From Gimesia sp. (lineage in GTDB: Bacteria > Planctomycetota > Planctomycetia > Planctomycetales > Planctomycetaceae), in NCBI GenBank assembly GCA_002706765.1, contig PAJV01000066.1, forward strand, positions 1 through 64,000: a stretch of 64,000 nt of DNA, given 5' to 3'. Both the position numbers and the translations under genes were made by a program. The notes beneath the pieces were generated by a model, which saw only the letters and a program-made list of their open reading frames with translations, did no database searches and was not told the origin of the DNA. The stretch's first letter is position 1. Each line of letters opens with the position of its first letter. Shown here piece by piece: positions 53,013-62,414 of this stretch.

Positions 53013-55430
53013 ATGAGACAACGCTGGATTTTCACATTCCTGGGGCTGATCTTCCTGATCGCCGGGCAGCAGGCACAAAGTGAAACAGGGACGGCTCCGT
53101 TTGTCGCCGGCTTTGATCGCTTCGCCCGCCATGACGAGCTGGAGTCACAAACGGGAGGTCAGCTGCTGATCAGCGAACTGAGTTGCGTCGCCTGTCATCC
53201 CTCCGAACGCTCTGAACTGCAACCCAAACGCGGCTCCCGCTTGACGGGAGCCGGCAATCATTTGCAGCAGCAATGGATGCGCGAATTCCTCACTTCGCCG
53301 CAAACCACCAAAGCAGGCACCACGATGCCGGATGTGCTGCATGGTTTGTCTGCGGAAAATAAACAGCAGGCGATTACCGCATTGACTGCGTTTCTCACAG
53401 CGCAAGAGTCTGATTATCCTGTGATCAAAGCGACCGGCGCCAATCCGGTGCCGCATCAATTCTGGAAGAAAGGCAACGTCACACAGGGTCAGGAACTGTA
53501 TCACAAACTCGGTTGTGTGGCCTGCCATGCGCCCGATGAATCGTATGAGCCGGGGGAGACTAAAATTTCCCCCACCGATAAGATGCTCGCGCAGCTCGAT
53601 CCCGAAGACATTAAAGAACTGGGACTGGCCGCCGCCATGCGACCGGTGAATTCCGTTCCCCACGGCAACCTGCCAGCGAAATACACGGCAAAAGCGTTAA
53701 CGTTTTTTCTGCTCAATCCCGAACAGACACGCCCCGCCGGTCGCATGCCGCAGCTCAAGCTCAAGGCAGTCGAAGCAGCCGACATCGCCGCCTACCTGCT
53801 GCGAGATCAGACACATTCACAGCCTGTTGAAGAAAGCGCTCGCACTGCAGATTTAGTCGCCCGGGGACAGCAACTGTTTGTCGAATTGAAGTGTGTGAAC
53901 TGCCATGATGTCAACCATCTGAAGCCCAAACAGTTTGCTCAACCGCTGGTAAAATTAAACGCAGCCGCTGCGACCAGTTGCCTGCATGCTGCCCAGAAAA
54001 ACATGCCCGCGTATCCTCTGGACAGTCAGCAACAGACGGCGATCGAGCAGGCTCTCAACGGTCTACGCGATCAGAAACCATCAACGCCTCAACAGCAGCT
54101 CGATTTTCAGCTACTGCAGCTCAACTGTTATGCCTGTCATGAACGGGATAAACGCGGCGGCGTAGGCATTAACCGCAAACCTTACTTTGAAACCGCCGCA
54201 CAAGTCGACCTGGGTGATGAAGGCCGCATTCCTCCCACGCTGACGGGGATCGGCTTTAAACTGCAGAAGAAATGGCTGTCGAAAGTCCTGAATGGATCGG
54301 GCGACATCCGCTTTCATATGCAGGCCCGCATGCCCGTCTTTCCCAAACAACAGGTCTCTGCGTTGCCCACCGCTTTTGAAAAAGTCGATGGCAAAACGCA
54401 GCTGCCTGATACCAGAGTCTTCCCCGAGCATCACAAACTGGCGTCATCTGGTCGCATCATGCTGGAGACCGGCTGCATCCAGTGTCATCCGATCCGTGGT
54501 GAAAGCATGCCGGGCGTGGTTGGCACCGATCTGGGAGATGTCACCAACCGCGTGCATCCCGCCTGGTTCCATGCCTTTCTGCTGGACCCCGCTTCTTTAA
54601 AACCACGTACCCGCATGCCCACATTTTTTCCGGATGGCAAGAGCCAGAACAAGGGGCTGCTTGCAGGCAACGTGGATCAGCAGATCGCCGCACTCTGGGG
54701 TTACCTGAAAGCGGGATCCAGACAGCCACTGCCTGAGAAAATCCTGGAAGCAAAATCCAAAAACTACGAACTGGTTCCCGACAAACGTCCGATTGTCCTG
54801 CGCACGTTCATGCAGGAGGCGGGCACGCATGCCATCGCCGTGGGTCTGCCGCAGAAGGTCCATTTCGCCTTTGATGCCGAACAGGTCCGACCGGCGCTCG
54901 CCTGGAAAGGACGCTTCCTCGATGCCCAGGGAACCTGGTTCATCCGCTTCGCGCCCCCTGCCGACCCGCTGGGCAGTAAAGCGGTGCTGTTTCCCCCGGG
55001 CGCATCAGTAGCGAATTTGAAAAATGATCAGCAACCGTGGCCCGTCTATTCCCCGGAAGCGCATGAACCACAGTTTCGTGGTTATCGCGTCGATGCGAAT
55101 GGGATTCCCACTTTCCTGTATCGCTGCGGAAACGTTGACATTGAAGACCGGTTCGAAGCCACCGACAAACAGACTCTCAAGCGCCGGCTGACCATCACAG
55201 GCAACCAGAAATCCAGCGATTCAGAGATACTCTGGTTGCGCGGCCTGGCAGGCAAAACTCTGAAGCAACTGAATCCGACGACCATGCAAAATCAGGCAGG
55301 GCTCCAGGTTTCGGTCTCGCCTGAACTGGCCAAAGCCGGCCTGCTTCGCAAACACGACAATCAGTCTGACTGGATCTTCCCGGTTCCAAAAGCAGAACAG
55401 ACCACGATCGAGGTGACCTACCAATGGTAA
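53013..55430 (+). CDS. Five-CxxCH exported cytochrome c protein
   Basis: 805 residues with a signal peptide (to about residue 23). Five haem c sites: CVACHP, CVACHA, CVNCHD, CYACHE, CIQCHP, spread through the first ~500 residues, several followed by Met-containing stretches that could be axial ligands (GTTMPDVL, GRMPQL, TRMPTFF). The C-terminal ~230 residues are beta-rich without haem sites (about 580-805). Periplasmic electron transfer is expected. The next gene overlaps it by 7 nt and encodes a beta-propeller, so the pair may form a haem-propeller oxidoreductase. Confidence 0.9.
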   Translation: MRQRWIFTFLGLIFLIAGQQAQSETGTAPFVAGFDRFARHDELESQTGGQLLISELSCVACHPSERSELQPKRGSRLTGAGNHLQQQWMREFLTSPQTTKAGTTMPDVLHGLSAENKQQAITALTAFLTAQESDYPVIKATGANPVPHQFWKKGNVTQGQELYHKLGCVACHAPDESYEPGETKISPTDKMLAQLDPEDIKELGLAAAMRPVNSVPHGNLPAKYTAKALTFFLLNPEQTRPAGRMPQLKLKAVEAADIAAYLLRDQTHSQPVEESARTADLVARGQQLFVELKCVNCHDVNHLKPKQFAQPLVKLNAAAATSCLHAAQKNMPAYPLDSQQQTAIEQALNGLRDQKPSTPQQQLDFQLLQLNCYACHERDKRGGVGINRKPYFETAAQVDLGDEGRIPPTLTGIGFKLQKKWLSKVLNGSGDIRFHMQARMPVFPKQQVSALPTAFEKVDGKTQLPDTRVFPEHHKLASSGRIMLETGCIQCHPIRGESMPGVVGTDLGDVTNRVHPAWFHAFLLDPASLKPRTRMPTFFPDGKSQNKGLLAGNVDQQIAALWGYLKAGSRQPLPEKILEAKSKNYELVPDKRPIVLRTFMQEAGTHAIAVGLPQKVHFAFDAEQVRPALAWKGRFLDAQGTWFIRFAPPADPLGSKAVLFPPGASVANLKNDQQPWPVYSPEAHEPQFRGYRVDANGIPTFLYRCGNVDIEDRFEATDKQTLKRRLTITGNQKSSDSEILWLRGLAGKTLKQLNPTTMQNQAGLQVSVSPELAKAGLLRKHDNQSDWIFPVPKAEQTTIEVTYQW

Positions 55431-56998
55431 AACACGCACTCCTGTTTTCATTGACGCTACTCTTCATCACGTTTGTCGGCAGCGCTGGTGACAGCCAGTC
55501 CGTTTTCGCAGAGAGCGAAGAGGACTATTACCGACTCGTGTCGATCATGACGCCCAAAGCGCAAACCGAATCACGGGCCGCCAACTGGAAGCCCGCGCCC
55601 GGTGACCTGGTGCTGGAAGTCAGCGGCATCGCAGTCCTCGATGATCATCGCATCGCGGTTGCCATTCGCAAGGGCGAGATCTGGATCATGGATGGCGTGT
55701 ATGAAGAGCCTCCCAGAAATGTGACTTACAAACGCTTCGCGACGGCCCTGCATGAACCGCTGGGTCTGATCTGGAAAGACGGCGCATTCTACACCGTCCA
55801 ACGCAGCGAACTGACCCGCATCCGCGATACCAACGGTGACGACATCGCCGATGAATACCTGACCGTTGCCAAAGGCTGGGGCGTGACCGGCCATTACCAT
55901 GAATATGCCTACGGCCCCGTATTGGATCACGAGGGAAACCTGTGGCTCACGTTGAATATTGGACTGGGCCTGAAGAAAGAACACAAATCGCGGGCCGTCA
56001 CCGACCCGACGCTGGGCTTTTCCCAGGGACGCTGGCGCGGCTGGGGCATGAAGTGCACACCTGAGGGCGAACTGATTCCTGTCTGTGCGGGCATGCGGTC
56101 CCCTGCCGGACTGGGTGTGAACCGCGCCGGCGATGTATTCTACACCGATCAGCAGGGAAACTGGGTCGCCACCAATTCACTGCATCATATGCGCGAAGGC
56201 GCATTCTTCCATCACGTCGAAGCACTCGCGTCAATGAATCTTCCCGGTTCTCCCGTCAAGGGAATCAAAGAAATCCCCAATGGGCTGCCTTTCCCGGAAG
56301 CCCTGAAACGCATGCCGCAACTCAAGCCACCTGCCGTCTGGTTCCCCTATAAAAAAGCCGGTCAGTCGGCAACCGATATTATGCTCGATGACAGCGGCGG
56401 AAAGTTTGGTCCCTTTGACGGCCAGTTTTTTGTCGGTGAATTTACACAGGCTTCTATTCAGCGCGTCTTCCTCGAAAAAGTGGACGGCGAATACCAGGGA
56501 GCCTGCTTCCCCTTTCGGAGTGGCTTCGCGTCCGCGGTACTCCGCATGAATCAGGGAACCGATGGCAGTATGTTTGTCGGACTGACCAATCGGGGCTGGA
56601 GCAGTCTGGGCACTGCCTCCTATGGTCTGCAGCGGCTGGTCTGGACGAAAAAAATGCCGTTCGAAATCAAAGAGATGCGGGCGCAACCCGAAGGATTTGA
56701 ACTGGTCTTTACCAAACCGGTCGACCGCAAGTCAGCCGCCGATCCCGATTCTTACAAGCTGCAGAGCTATACCTACACCTATCACTCTTCCTACGGCAGT
56801 GACGAAATTCTGCCTCGCAACCTGGAGATTGAAGAGATCACGGTTTCAGAAGATGGTTTGAAAGCGCAGCTCAAAGTGAAAGGCCTGCGCGAACTCTATG
56901 TTCACGAACTGAATGCGACAGGAGTGAAAAGCCGGGACGGTCAGTCGCTGCTGCATCCCGAGGCTTATTACACACTGAATCGTATTCCGAAGAAGTAA
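55424..56998 (+). CDS. Exported beta-propeller protein (PQQ/glucose-sorbosone-dehydrogenase-like)
   Basis: 524 residues with a signal peptide. Repeated blades such as GIAVLDDHRIAVAIRKGEIWIMDG, LTRIRDTNGDDIADEYLTV, GPVLDHEGNLWLTLNIGLG and RSPAGLGVNRAGDVFYTDQQGNW resemble soluble glucose/sorbosone dehydrogenase or NHL propellers. The final ~110 residues (FELVFTKPVDRKSAADPDSYKL) look like a beta-sandwich. No CxxCH of its own; it overlaps the cytochrome gene by 7 nt, so both products are coupled. Planctomycete PVC-type proteins often fuse these two functions; here they are on two chains. Substrate unknown. Confidence 0.85.
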   Translation: MVKHALLFSLTLLFITFVGSAGDSQSVFAESEEDYYRLVSIMTPKAQTESRAANWKPAPGDLVLEVSGIAVLDDHRIAVAIRKGEIWIMDGVYEEPPRNVTYKRFATALHEPLGLIWKDGAFYTVQRSELTRIRDTNGDDIADEYLTVAKGWGVTGHYHEYAYGPVLDHEGNLWLTLNIGLGLKKEHKSRAVTDPTLGFSQGRWRGWGMKCTPEGELIPVCAGMRSPAGLGVNRAGDVFYTDQQGNWVATNSLHHMREGAFFHHVEALASMNLPGSPVKGIKEIPNGLPFPEALKRMPQLKPPAVWFPYKKAGQSATDIMLDDSGGKFGPFDGQFFVGEFTQASIQRVFLEKVDGEYQGACFPFRSGFASAVLRMNQGTDGSMFVGLTNRGWSSLGTASYGLQRLVWTKKMPFEIKEMRAQPEGFELVFTKPVDRKSAADPDSYKLQSYTYTYHSSYGSDEILPRNLEIEEITVSEDGLKAQLKVKGLRELYVHELNATGVKSRDGQSLLHPEAYYTLNRIPKK

Positions 56999-57028
56999 TC
57001 TGTAGCCAGGTATGCTGTAGCGCCTCCA

Positions 57029-57042
57029 GGTCCATTTGGACC
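57029..57042. repeat. Short perfect palindrome between convergent genes
   Basis: GGTCCATTTGGACC. No T-run; may add to transcript ends. Confidence 0.3.
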
Positions 57043-57101
57043 GAATATCATAGTACGAGAGGCCCTATGGTGATGCGTATTGCGCTCTCGGTTCGGCAGC
57101 T

Positions 57102-57698
57102 TCAATTCAGAAAGCCGCGTTCGCGCAGTTCCTGGATATTGCCCGGCGCACTCTCCCAGACCCGCTCGGCGGCATAACGCATCACGGCGATGCCTCCCAT
57201 GCCGGGAGGCGCACTGAGTATCGCCACGTGCTCTTCCTCTTCATCATCCAGCTGGCGATTCAGTTTGGCAACCGCTTCTTCAATGCTGTCACTCACAATC
57301 CGCTCGGGGCCACTGGTATTGGCAAATTTCAGATTCGAAAAGCCGGCAGTCCGCGATAGCAGAAACGCGGCCAGGTCGGCCTCTGCCTGCTCTTCAAAGA
57401 AATTACGAAATTCCGGCTCCATGCGATCGGGGGTAATGATCATCGGGCGGGTGATACTGACTTCGCCTTTACGGATCGTGACCGTCGACCCGCTCTCTGC
57501 GGCACCACAGACCAGAAAATAGGGCAGTTTCTGGTCGCCGAAGGTAAATAAAGAGAAAGGGACCGGGCGTTCAATCCGCACGGAAGTCCAGATTTCGAAG
57601 AAACGCTGTTCATCGAACTCGTGTGAAAAATTCATCAGGTTCCAGCCGGGTTGAATAGGAAAGCGGCGATTAAAACGCTTCTGATCAGCGCGGATCAT
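57102..57698 (-). CDS. Hypothetical protein, 198 aa
   Basis: A soluble, acidic protein with no signal peptide and no domain I recognise. The C-terminal end carries EEHVAILSAPPGMGGIAVMRY, Gly-rich but not a P-loop. The start codon overlaps the stop of the Tat-NHL gene upstream by 1 nt (TAATG), so they are co-translated. It may assist that protein, but nothing shows how. Confidence 0.7.
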   Translation of the reverse strand: MIRADQKRFNRRFPIQPGWNLMNFSHEFDEQRFFEIWTSVRIERPVPFSLFTFGDQKLPYFLVCGAAESGSTVTIRKGEVSITRPMIITPDRMEPEFRNFFEEQAEADLAAFLLSRTAGFSNLKFANTSGPERIVSDSIEEAVAKLNRQLDDEEEEHVAILSAPPGMGGIAVMRYAAERVWESAPGNIQELRERGFLN

Positions 57699-58777
57699 TA
57701 ACTCAGTTTTTTCAGTTTACTGACACGTCCGATAGAAACCCATTCGGTCACAAACAGGTTGCCTGTCTGGTCGAAACAGGCATCGTGCGGGTGAACGAAC
57801 CGACCGGCCTGCCAGGTTTCAGGCTGGGTACGCACTTTAAAGCCATCCAGAACTTTGTTCGTCCAGTCCTGATCGTATCCCAGATGCGTGATGACTTTAT
57901 TCTGCTTGTCAAACAAGGTCACCCGTGCGTGCAGGTCAGAGACGACCATGATATCACCCTGAATATCTATATCGGCCGGAAAGCTGACCGCATTGACAAA
58001 ACCAAGATGGTTTCCCTCGAGCGAGAAGTACTGCAGACGATGATTGGCCCGGTCGCAGACGGCAATTTTCGGCGTACCATCGCGTTCATCCAGCCACATC
58101 CCGTGTGGCGTTTTCAGCTTGCCAGGCTCGGTTCCACTTCCGCCCCAAAAGAATTCGGGTTTCCCCTCTTTTGTGTATTTGTGAATATAGTGAGAACCAT
58201 AGCCATCGCCGACATAAAACCCGCCGTCGGGAGCAAAGGCAATGTTCGTGGGACTGTAACGCTGCTTCGTATCTTTGTAAGGCTCAGGATTTTCTGGTCG
58301 ACCGATCGTCCACACGACTTCACCAGTCAGACTGGTTTTTGACACAACGCCATGCTTTGTATCGGAGAGATACAAAAACTCGTCGCTGCCTTCTTTGCGA
58401 ACGTCAATGCCGTGCCCGCCGCCATGATATTCTTTTCCGAATGAACGGACAAATTTACCGGCGGGGTCGAAGACTACAATCGCATCCATCGGGGTTTTGG
58501 ATTTCGAACGATGCTTGATATATACCAGGCCCGCCGAATCAACACACACGCCATGCGTTTCGCCCCACTGGATATGTTTGGGAACATCGCCCCAGTTATG
58601 GATCGCTTCATACTGAAATGCCCCTTCGCCCAGGATGGGAGGCTTGGTGCCTGCTTTGTCTTCCGCGCCCAGGATGGCAGGTGCAAAAAAACTGCCTGCG
58701 ACAGCCGCGCCGGCGACTTTGAGGAAGGAACGACGGGAATCGGTCTGAGGTGAGTTCAAGGCTGAGCGCTGATCCAT
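57698..58777 (-). CDS. Tat-exported NHL-repeat protein
   Basis: About 359 residues from ATG 58777. The open frame goes to 58873, but MDQRSALNSPQTDSRRSFLKVAGAA is the natural twin-arginine start, with AGGT upstream. The mature protein is a six-blade NHL propeller: HGVCVDSAGLVYIKHRS, GHGIDVRKEGSDEFLYLSD, NIAFAPDGGFYVGDGYGSHYIH, TPHGMWLDERDGTPKIAVCDRANHRLQYF, HDACFDQTGNLFVTEW. Tat export implies folding in the cytoplasm. NHL proteins of this type are common in planctomycetes; ligand or reaction unknown. Confidence 0.88.
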   Translation of the reverse strand: MDQRSALNSPQTDSRRSFLKVAGAAVAGSFFAPAILGAEDKAGTKPPILGEGAFQYEAIHNWGDVPKHIQWGETHGVCVDSAGLVYIKHRSKSKTPMDAIVVFDPAGKFVRSFGKEYHGGGHGIDVRKEGSDEFLYLSDTKHGVVSKTSLTGEVVWTIGRPENPEPYKDTKQRYSPTNIAFAPDGGFYVGDGYGSHYIHKYTKEGKPEFFWGGSGTEPGKLKTPHGMWLDERDGTPKIAVCDRANHRLQYFSLEGNHLGFVNAVSFPADIDIQGDIMVVSDLHARVTLFDKQNKVITHLGYDQDWTNKVLDGFKVRTQPETWQAGRFVHPHDACFDQTGNLFVTEWVSIGRVSKLKKLS

Positions 58778-59098
58778 AAAAACTGATACCTGGCAACAAA
58801 AGTTCGTGTCAATCTGTGGCTTTCTCCATGCGAGAAAAACATACTCCTGTTCGATCTTAACGCGCACATTCACCGCTTCTCAATTGAGGATGCCAAAAAA
58901 TAGGGTATTCTGACAATGTTCTCCGTAGATCCCTGACTCGTTTCACGTACAACAGGCAGAGTCTCTTCAATTAAGATGGTTATCTTCCGGCAGATGTGGT
59001 ATGAGAGGCTCACAGCGATAAATAACGTTTATCCTGACTGTTACAGACTTTAACTTCATCCATTCCTGCTGATTTCCTCTGAGAAGGAAGGGAATACA
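58778..59098. other. Divergent promoter gap
   Basis: Upstream of the NHL gene and of the adaptor gene. GAAGGAAGGG just before 59099 is the adaptor's ribosome-binding site. Nothing else seen. Confidence 0.4.
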
Positions 59099-59995
59099 AT
59101 GCATGTCACCAGCACGATTCCCCTTTTGTTCACCATCGTGTCACTGTTTTTGCAGCAGCCACTGCGCGCCGCCGATGACAATTCGACAGACAGATCCGAA
59201 TTGCAGATTGATTCCGTACTGGTCAGCCTGATTGAAGAAGTCGAAGTCCCTGCCCGGGAAGTCGGCCAGCTGAATATGATCAAAGTCAAAGAGGGTATGA
59301 CGGTCGAGAAAGGGGCCGTGCTGGCACAGATCGAAGATTCCGAGGCGATGCTCCTGTTACAGCAGGCCAAACTGGAATACGAAATGGCACACCTTAAAGC
59401 CGCCAATGACGTCGATCTCCGGTTTGCCCGCAAAGCTCATGAAGTCGCCAACGCAGAACTGCAGCGAGCCGAAGATTCGATCAAAAAATATCCCAAAAGT
59501 ATTTCCAAAACCGAACTGGATCGGCTGAAGCTCACCTCGGAAAAATCGGAACTGGAAATCGAACAGGCTGCCGAAGAACGCAAGACGACTCAACTGGAAG
59601 CCAGCCTGAAACGAAACGCCGAACAGATTGCCTCGCTGGCGGTGCAGCGGCGAAAAGTGGTCTCGCCGATCAACGGCATGGTGGTGCAGATATTGATCCG
59701 CAACGGTGAATGGGTGCGCCCCGGTGATACCGTCCTGCGTATTTTAAGGCTGGATCGACTGCGGGCTGAAGGACTGATCAATGCGTCGCGTCTGCAGGAA
59801 CAGGATCTGAAGGATCGCCCGGTCACACTGGTGGTCAATCCGGGTACGAAACAGTCGATGGAATTCCAGGGAAAAATCTCGTTTGTCAGCCCTGAGATTA
59901 ATCCGGTCAATAACCAGACCCGCGTCTGGGCGGAGATTGAAAACCCGGACCTCAAACTGAAACCGGGCATGCGGGCTTCCTTGATCATTAAATAA
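59099..59995 (+). CDS. HlyD/RND-type periplasmic adaptor (membrane fusion protein)
   Basis: 298 residues with a signal peptide. Barrel-sandwich half ([29 protein letters not shown]), long coiled coil (about 80-180; VANAELQRAEDSIKKYPKS and following), second half (VVSPINGMVVQILIRNGEWVRPGDTVLRI) and a beta-barrel (VTLVVNPGTKQSMEFQGKISFV ... KPGMRASLII). Adaptors link an inner-membrane pump to an outer-membrane channel. No pump lies here; the next gene, 33 nt on, is a protease fused to a second adaptor. Confidence 0.9.
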   Translation: MHVTSTIPLLFTIVSLFLQQPLRAADDNSTDRSELQIDSVLVSLIEEVEVPAREVGQLNMIKVKEGMTVEKGAVLAQIEDSEAMLLLQQAKLEYEMAHLKAANDVDLRFARKAHEVANAELQRAEDSIKKYPKSISKTELDRLKLTSEKSELEIEQAAEERKTTQLEASLKRNAEQIASLAVQRRKVVSPINGMVVQILIRNGEWVRPGDTVLRILRLDRLRAEGLINASRLQEQDLKDRPVTLVVNPGTKQSMEFQGKISFVSPEINPVNNQTRVWAEIENPDLKLKPGMRASLIIK

Positions 59996-60028
59996 ACCCG
60001 TGCGATTCAGAAAGCGACTCCAGCCACC

Positions 60029-62242
60029 ATGTCGTTCGGTCCTCAAGACTTTTCGAACCAGCCCCTGCGACTGAGAATGCGGGCCGACCTGCATGTGCAA
60101 CCGCTGCAGTTTGGGGGAAAAAAATACTGGGGCATCAAAGACCCGATTTCCCTGCAGTATTACCAGTTGCGCGACGAAGAATATTTCATACTGCAGCAGT
60201 TGGATGGACGGGCTTCCTTTGATGTCATCCGGAAAAACTACGAACAACGCTTCCTGCCCCAGAAACTGCAGGCTGCGCACCTGCAGGGATTTCTCTCGCG
60301 ACTGCATCAGTCCGGCCTGGTCATTGCGGACGCCTTTGGTCAGGGGGAAATTCTGCTGGACCGTCAACTGCAGAAACAGCAGCAGTCACGGCGGGCACGC
60401 TGGATGAATCCGCTGGCGATCCGCTTTCGCGGTATCGATCCACATCGCCTGTTGAACTGGCTGCAACCCTGGACGGCGTTCTGCTTTACCCCGCTGTTTC
60501 TGCTGGCGGCATTGCTGTTGATGGGGTCGGCGGTCACGTTGATCCTGACTCACCTGGACGCGGTCATCGCTCAGCTTCCCGACTTTGCTGCCTTCTTCGA
60601 AGCCCGCAATCTGATACTGCTGGGCTGCAGTCTGGCGCTGGTCAAAATCGTGCACGAACTGGGGCATGCGCTCGCCTGTAAACAGCTGGGAGGCGAGTGC
60701 CGGGAAATGGGTGTGATGCTGCTGGCGTTCATCCCCTGCCTGTATGTGAATGTCAGCGATGCCTGGACCATGCGCGACAAGTGGCACCGGATCATCGTGA
60801 GTTCTGCCGGCATCTTCGTGGAACTGGTGATCTCTGCGGTCTGTGTTTTTCTCTGGTGGTTTACTTATCCCGGGCTGCTGCATGCGCTCTGTCTGAATAT
60901 TGTGGTGGTCTGTTCGGTGAATACGCTGCTGCTGAACGGAAACCCGCTGCTTCGCTATGATGGCTATTATATTCTGCTCGATCTGCTGGAAGTTCCCAAC
61001 CTGCGACAGCGGGCACAGACCATCGTTTCCAACCGGCTGCATCACTGGTTTTTCGGGCACAAAGCCGAAACCCTGCTCAAGGAGCCTCGCAGGCTGAGAC
61101 GTTTTCTGTTCTGGTATGGCATCGCCTCGGTGATTTATCGCTGGTTTATTGTATTCGCGATTCTGACCGTCTGTTATTATGTCCTGGAACCTTATGGCCT
61201 GGAAATTATCGCACAGGTCATGGGGGCCTTTGTCCTGCTGGGAATGTTAATCGTGCCTGTGAAAGCTGCTGCCGTTGAAATCCAGACCTTTTCCAAAGCA
61301 GGCCAGATCCAATGGCGACGGTTTATCATTCGCGCCGCCTGTGTGCTGCTGTTCCTCGCGGGACTGCTGTTGATTCCTCTGCCTCACCGGGTTACGGCTC
61401 CCGCGCTGATCGAACTCCAAAATGCCAAACATGTTTACGTCACTGCCCCCGGTTTTCTCCAGTCGATCACAGTCCCGCAGACCTTGATTGAGCAGGGTGC
61501 AGTGATCGCTGAACTGTCCAATGAAAAAATCAAACAGGACATCCTCAAACTGACCGGGCAGATCAGCGAACAGGAGATTCGCATTTCCACACTCGAACGC
61601 CGCCAGTTGGATGATCCTGAAGCAGCGCAGGAACTCCCCACTGCGCAGGAACAACTGCTTGATCTCAAAGACCAGTTGCAGCAGCGACAGACCGACCAGC
61701 GTCGGCTCATACTCAAAGCGCCTCTCACGGGAACCCTGATTCCGGCGCCACGCAAGACTGCCACCCCCGAGGCAGGGGAACTGCCCCTCTGGACCGGCTC
61801 CCCCTTTGATGCGGAGAACCGGAACTGCTTTCTGGATCGGGGTACCTGGCTGTGCTCGCTCGGCAATCCCGATCAGTTACAGGCGCGATTGATCGTCGAC
61901 CAGGAACACGTCGAATTTGTTCAGACTGGTCAGAGTGTGCGCATCCTGCTGGATGAATACCCGGGCGAGGTCTTAGCGGGCACGATCCAGGAAATCGCCG
62001 AAATTGATCTGGATGATCTGCATCCGAATCTGATGCACCGGGACGAACTCACCACCGAAGTCGATGCCTCCGGGAAACAGCAGCTCAGCAGTACCTCTTA
62101 TCTGGCACTGGTCACGCTGGAAACACCGGTTGAACAGCCCCTGATTCACTCGACCGGGCAGGCCAAAATTGCAGTCCCCCCGGAATCGCTGGGAAAAAAA
62201 CTGTATCGCCAGCTGCGAAAGACCATACGCCTCTTCCAATAA
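60029..62242 (+). CDS. Fused M50-type membrane protease and HlyD-like adaptor
   Basis: 737 residues. N-terminal PqqD-like winged-helix region (about 1-110; YYQLRDEEYFILQQLDGRAS), then 6-8 membrane helices carrying the site-2-protease motifs: HELGHALACKQLGGE (zinc site, about 210) and NPLLRYDGYYILLDLLEVPNL. After a further helix cluster (about 340-450) comes an HlyD-type adaptor: LIELQNAKHVYVTAPGFLQS, coiled coil (about 510-570), RLILKAPLTGTLIPAP, and a barrel near the end. This layout is known from proteins near bacteriocin or RND-type loci and is thought to couple processing with export. It is likely an operon with the upstream adaptor. Confidence 0.87.
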   Translation: MSFGPQDFSNQPLRLRMRADLHVQPLQFGGKKYWGIKDPISLQYYQLRDEEYFILQQLDGRASFDVIRKNYEQRFLPQKLQAAHLQGFLSRLHQSGLVIADAFGQGEILLDRQLQKQQQSRRARWMNPLAIRFRGIDPHRLLNWLQPWTAFCFTPLFLLAALLLMGSAVTLILTHLDAVIAQLPDFAAFFEARNLILLGCSLALVKIVHELGHALACKQLGGECREMGVMLLAFIPCLYVNVSDAWTMRDKWHRIIVSSAGIFVELVISAVCVFLWWFTYPGLLHALCLNIVVVCSVNTLLLNGNPLLRYDGYYILLDLLEVPNLRQRAQTIVSNRLHHWFFGHKAETLLKEPRRLRRFLFWYGIASVIYRWFIVFAILTVCYYVLEPYGLEIIAQVMGAFVLLGMLIVPVKAAAVEIQTFSKAGQIQWRRFIIRAACVLLFLAGLLLIPLPHRVTAPALIELQNAKHVYVTAPGFLQSITVPQTLIEQGAVIAELSNEKIKQDILKLTGQISEQEIRISTLERRQLDDPEAAQELPTAQEQLLDLKDQLQQRQTDQRRLILKAPLTGTLIPAPRKTATPEAGELPLWTGSPFDAENRNCFLDRGTWLCSLGNPDQLQARLIVDQEHVEFVQTGQSVRILLDEYPGEVLAGTIQEIAEIDLDDLHPNLMHRDELTTEVDASGKQQLSSTSYLALVTLETPVEQPLIHSTGQAKIAVPPESLGKKLYRQLRKTIRLFQ

Positions 62243-62414
62243 ATATTATCGCACATGCCGCAAACATCCCAGTTTCACATTCTGGTGAGATAGAGAATCA
62301 ACGTTGGCAGATTGCCTCAGTATTGCTAAACTTCCGCGATTCAAATACTGCAGCTAATCGATTAATAAAACGGTATCCCATTTTTTCAGCAGACGGTGGC
62401 AAGGAGGCTTCCCG

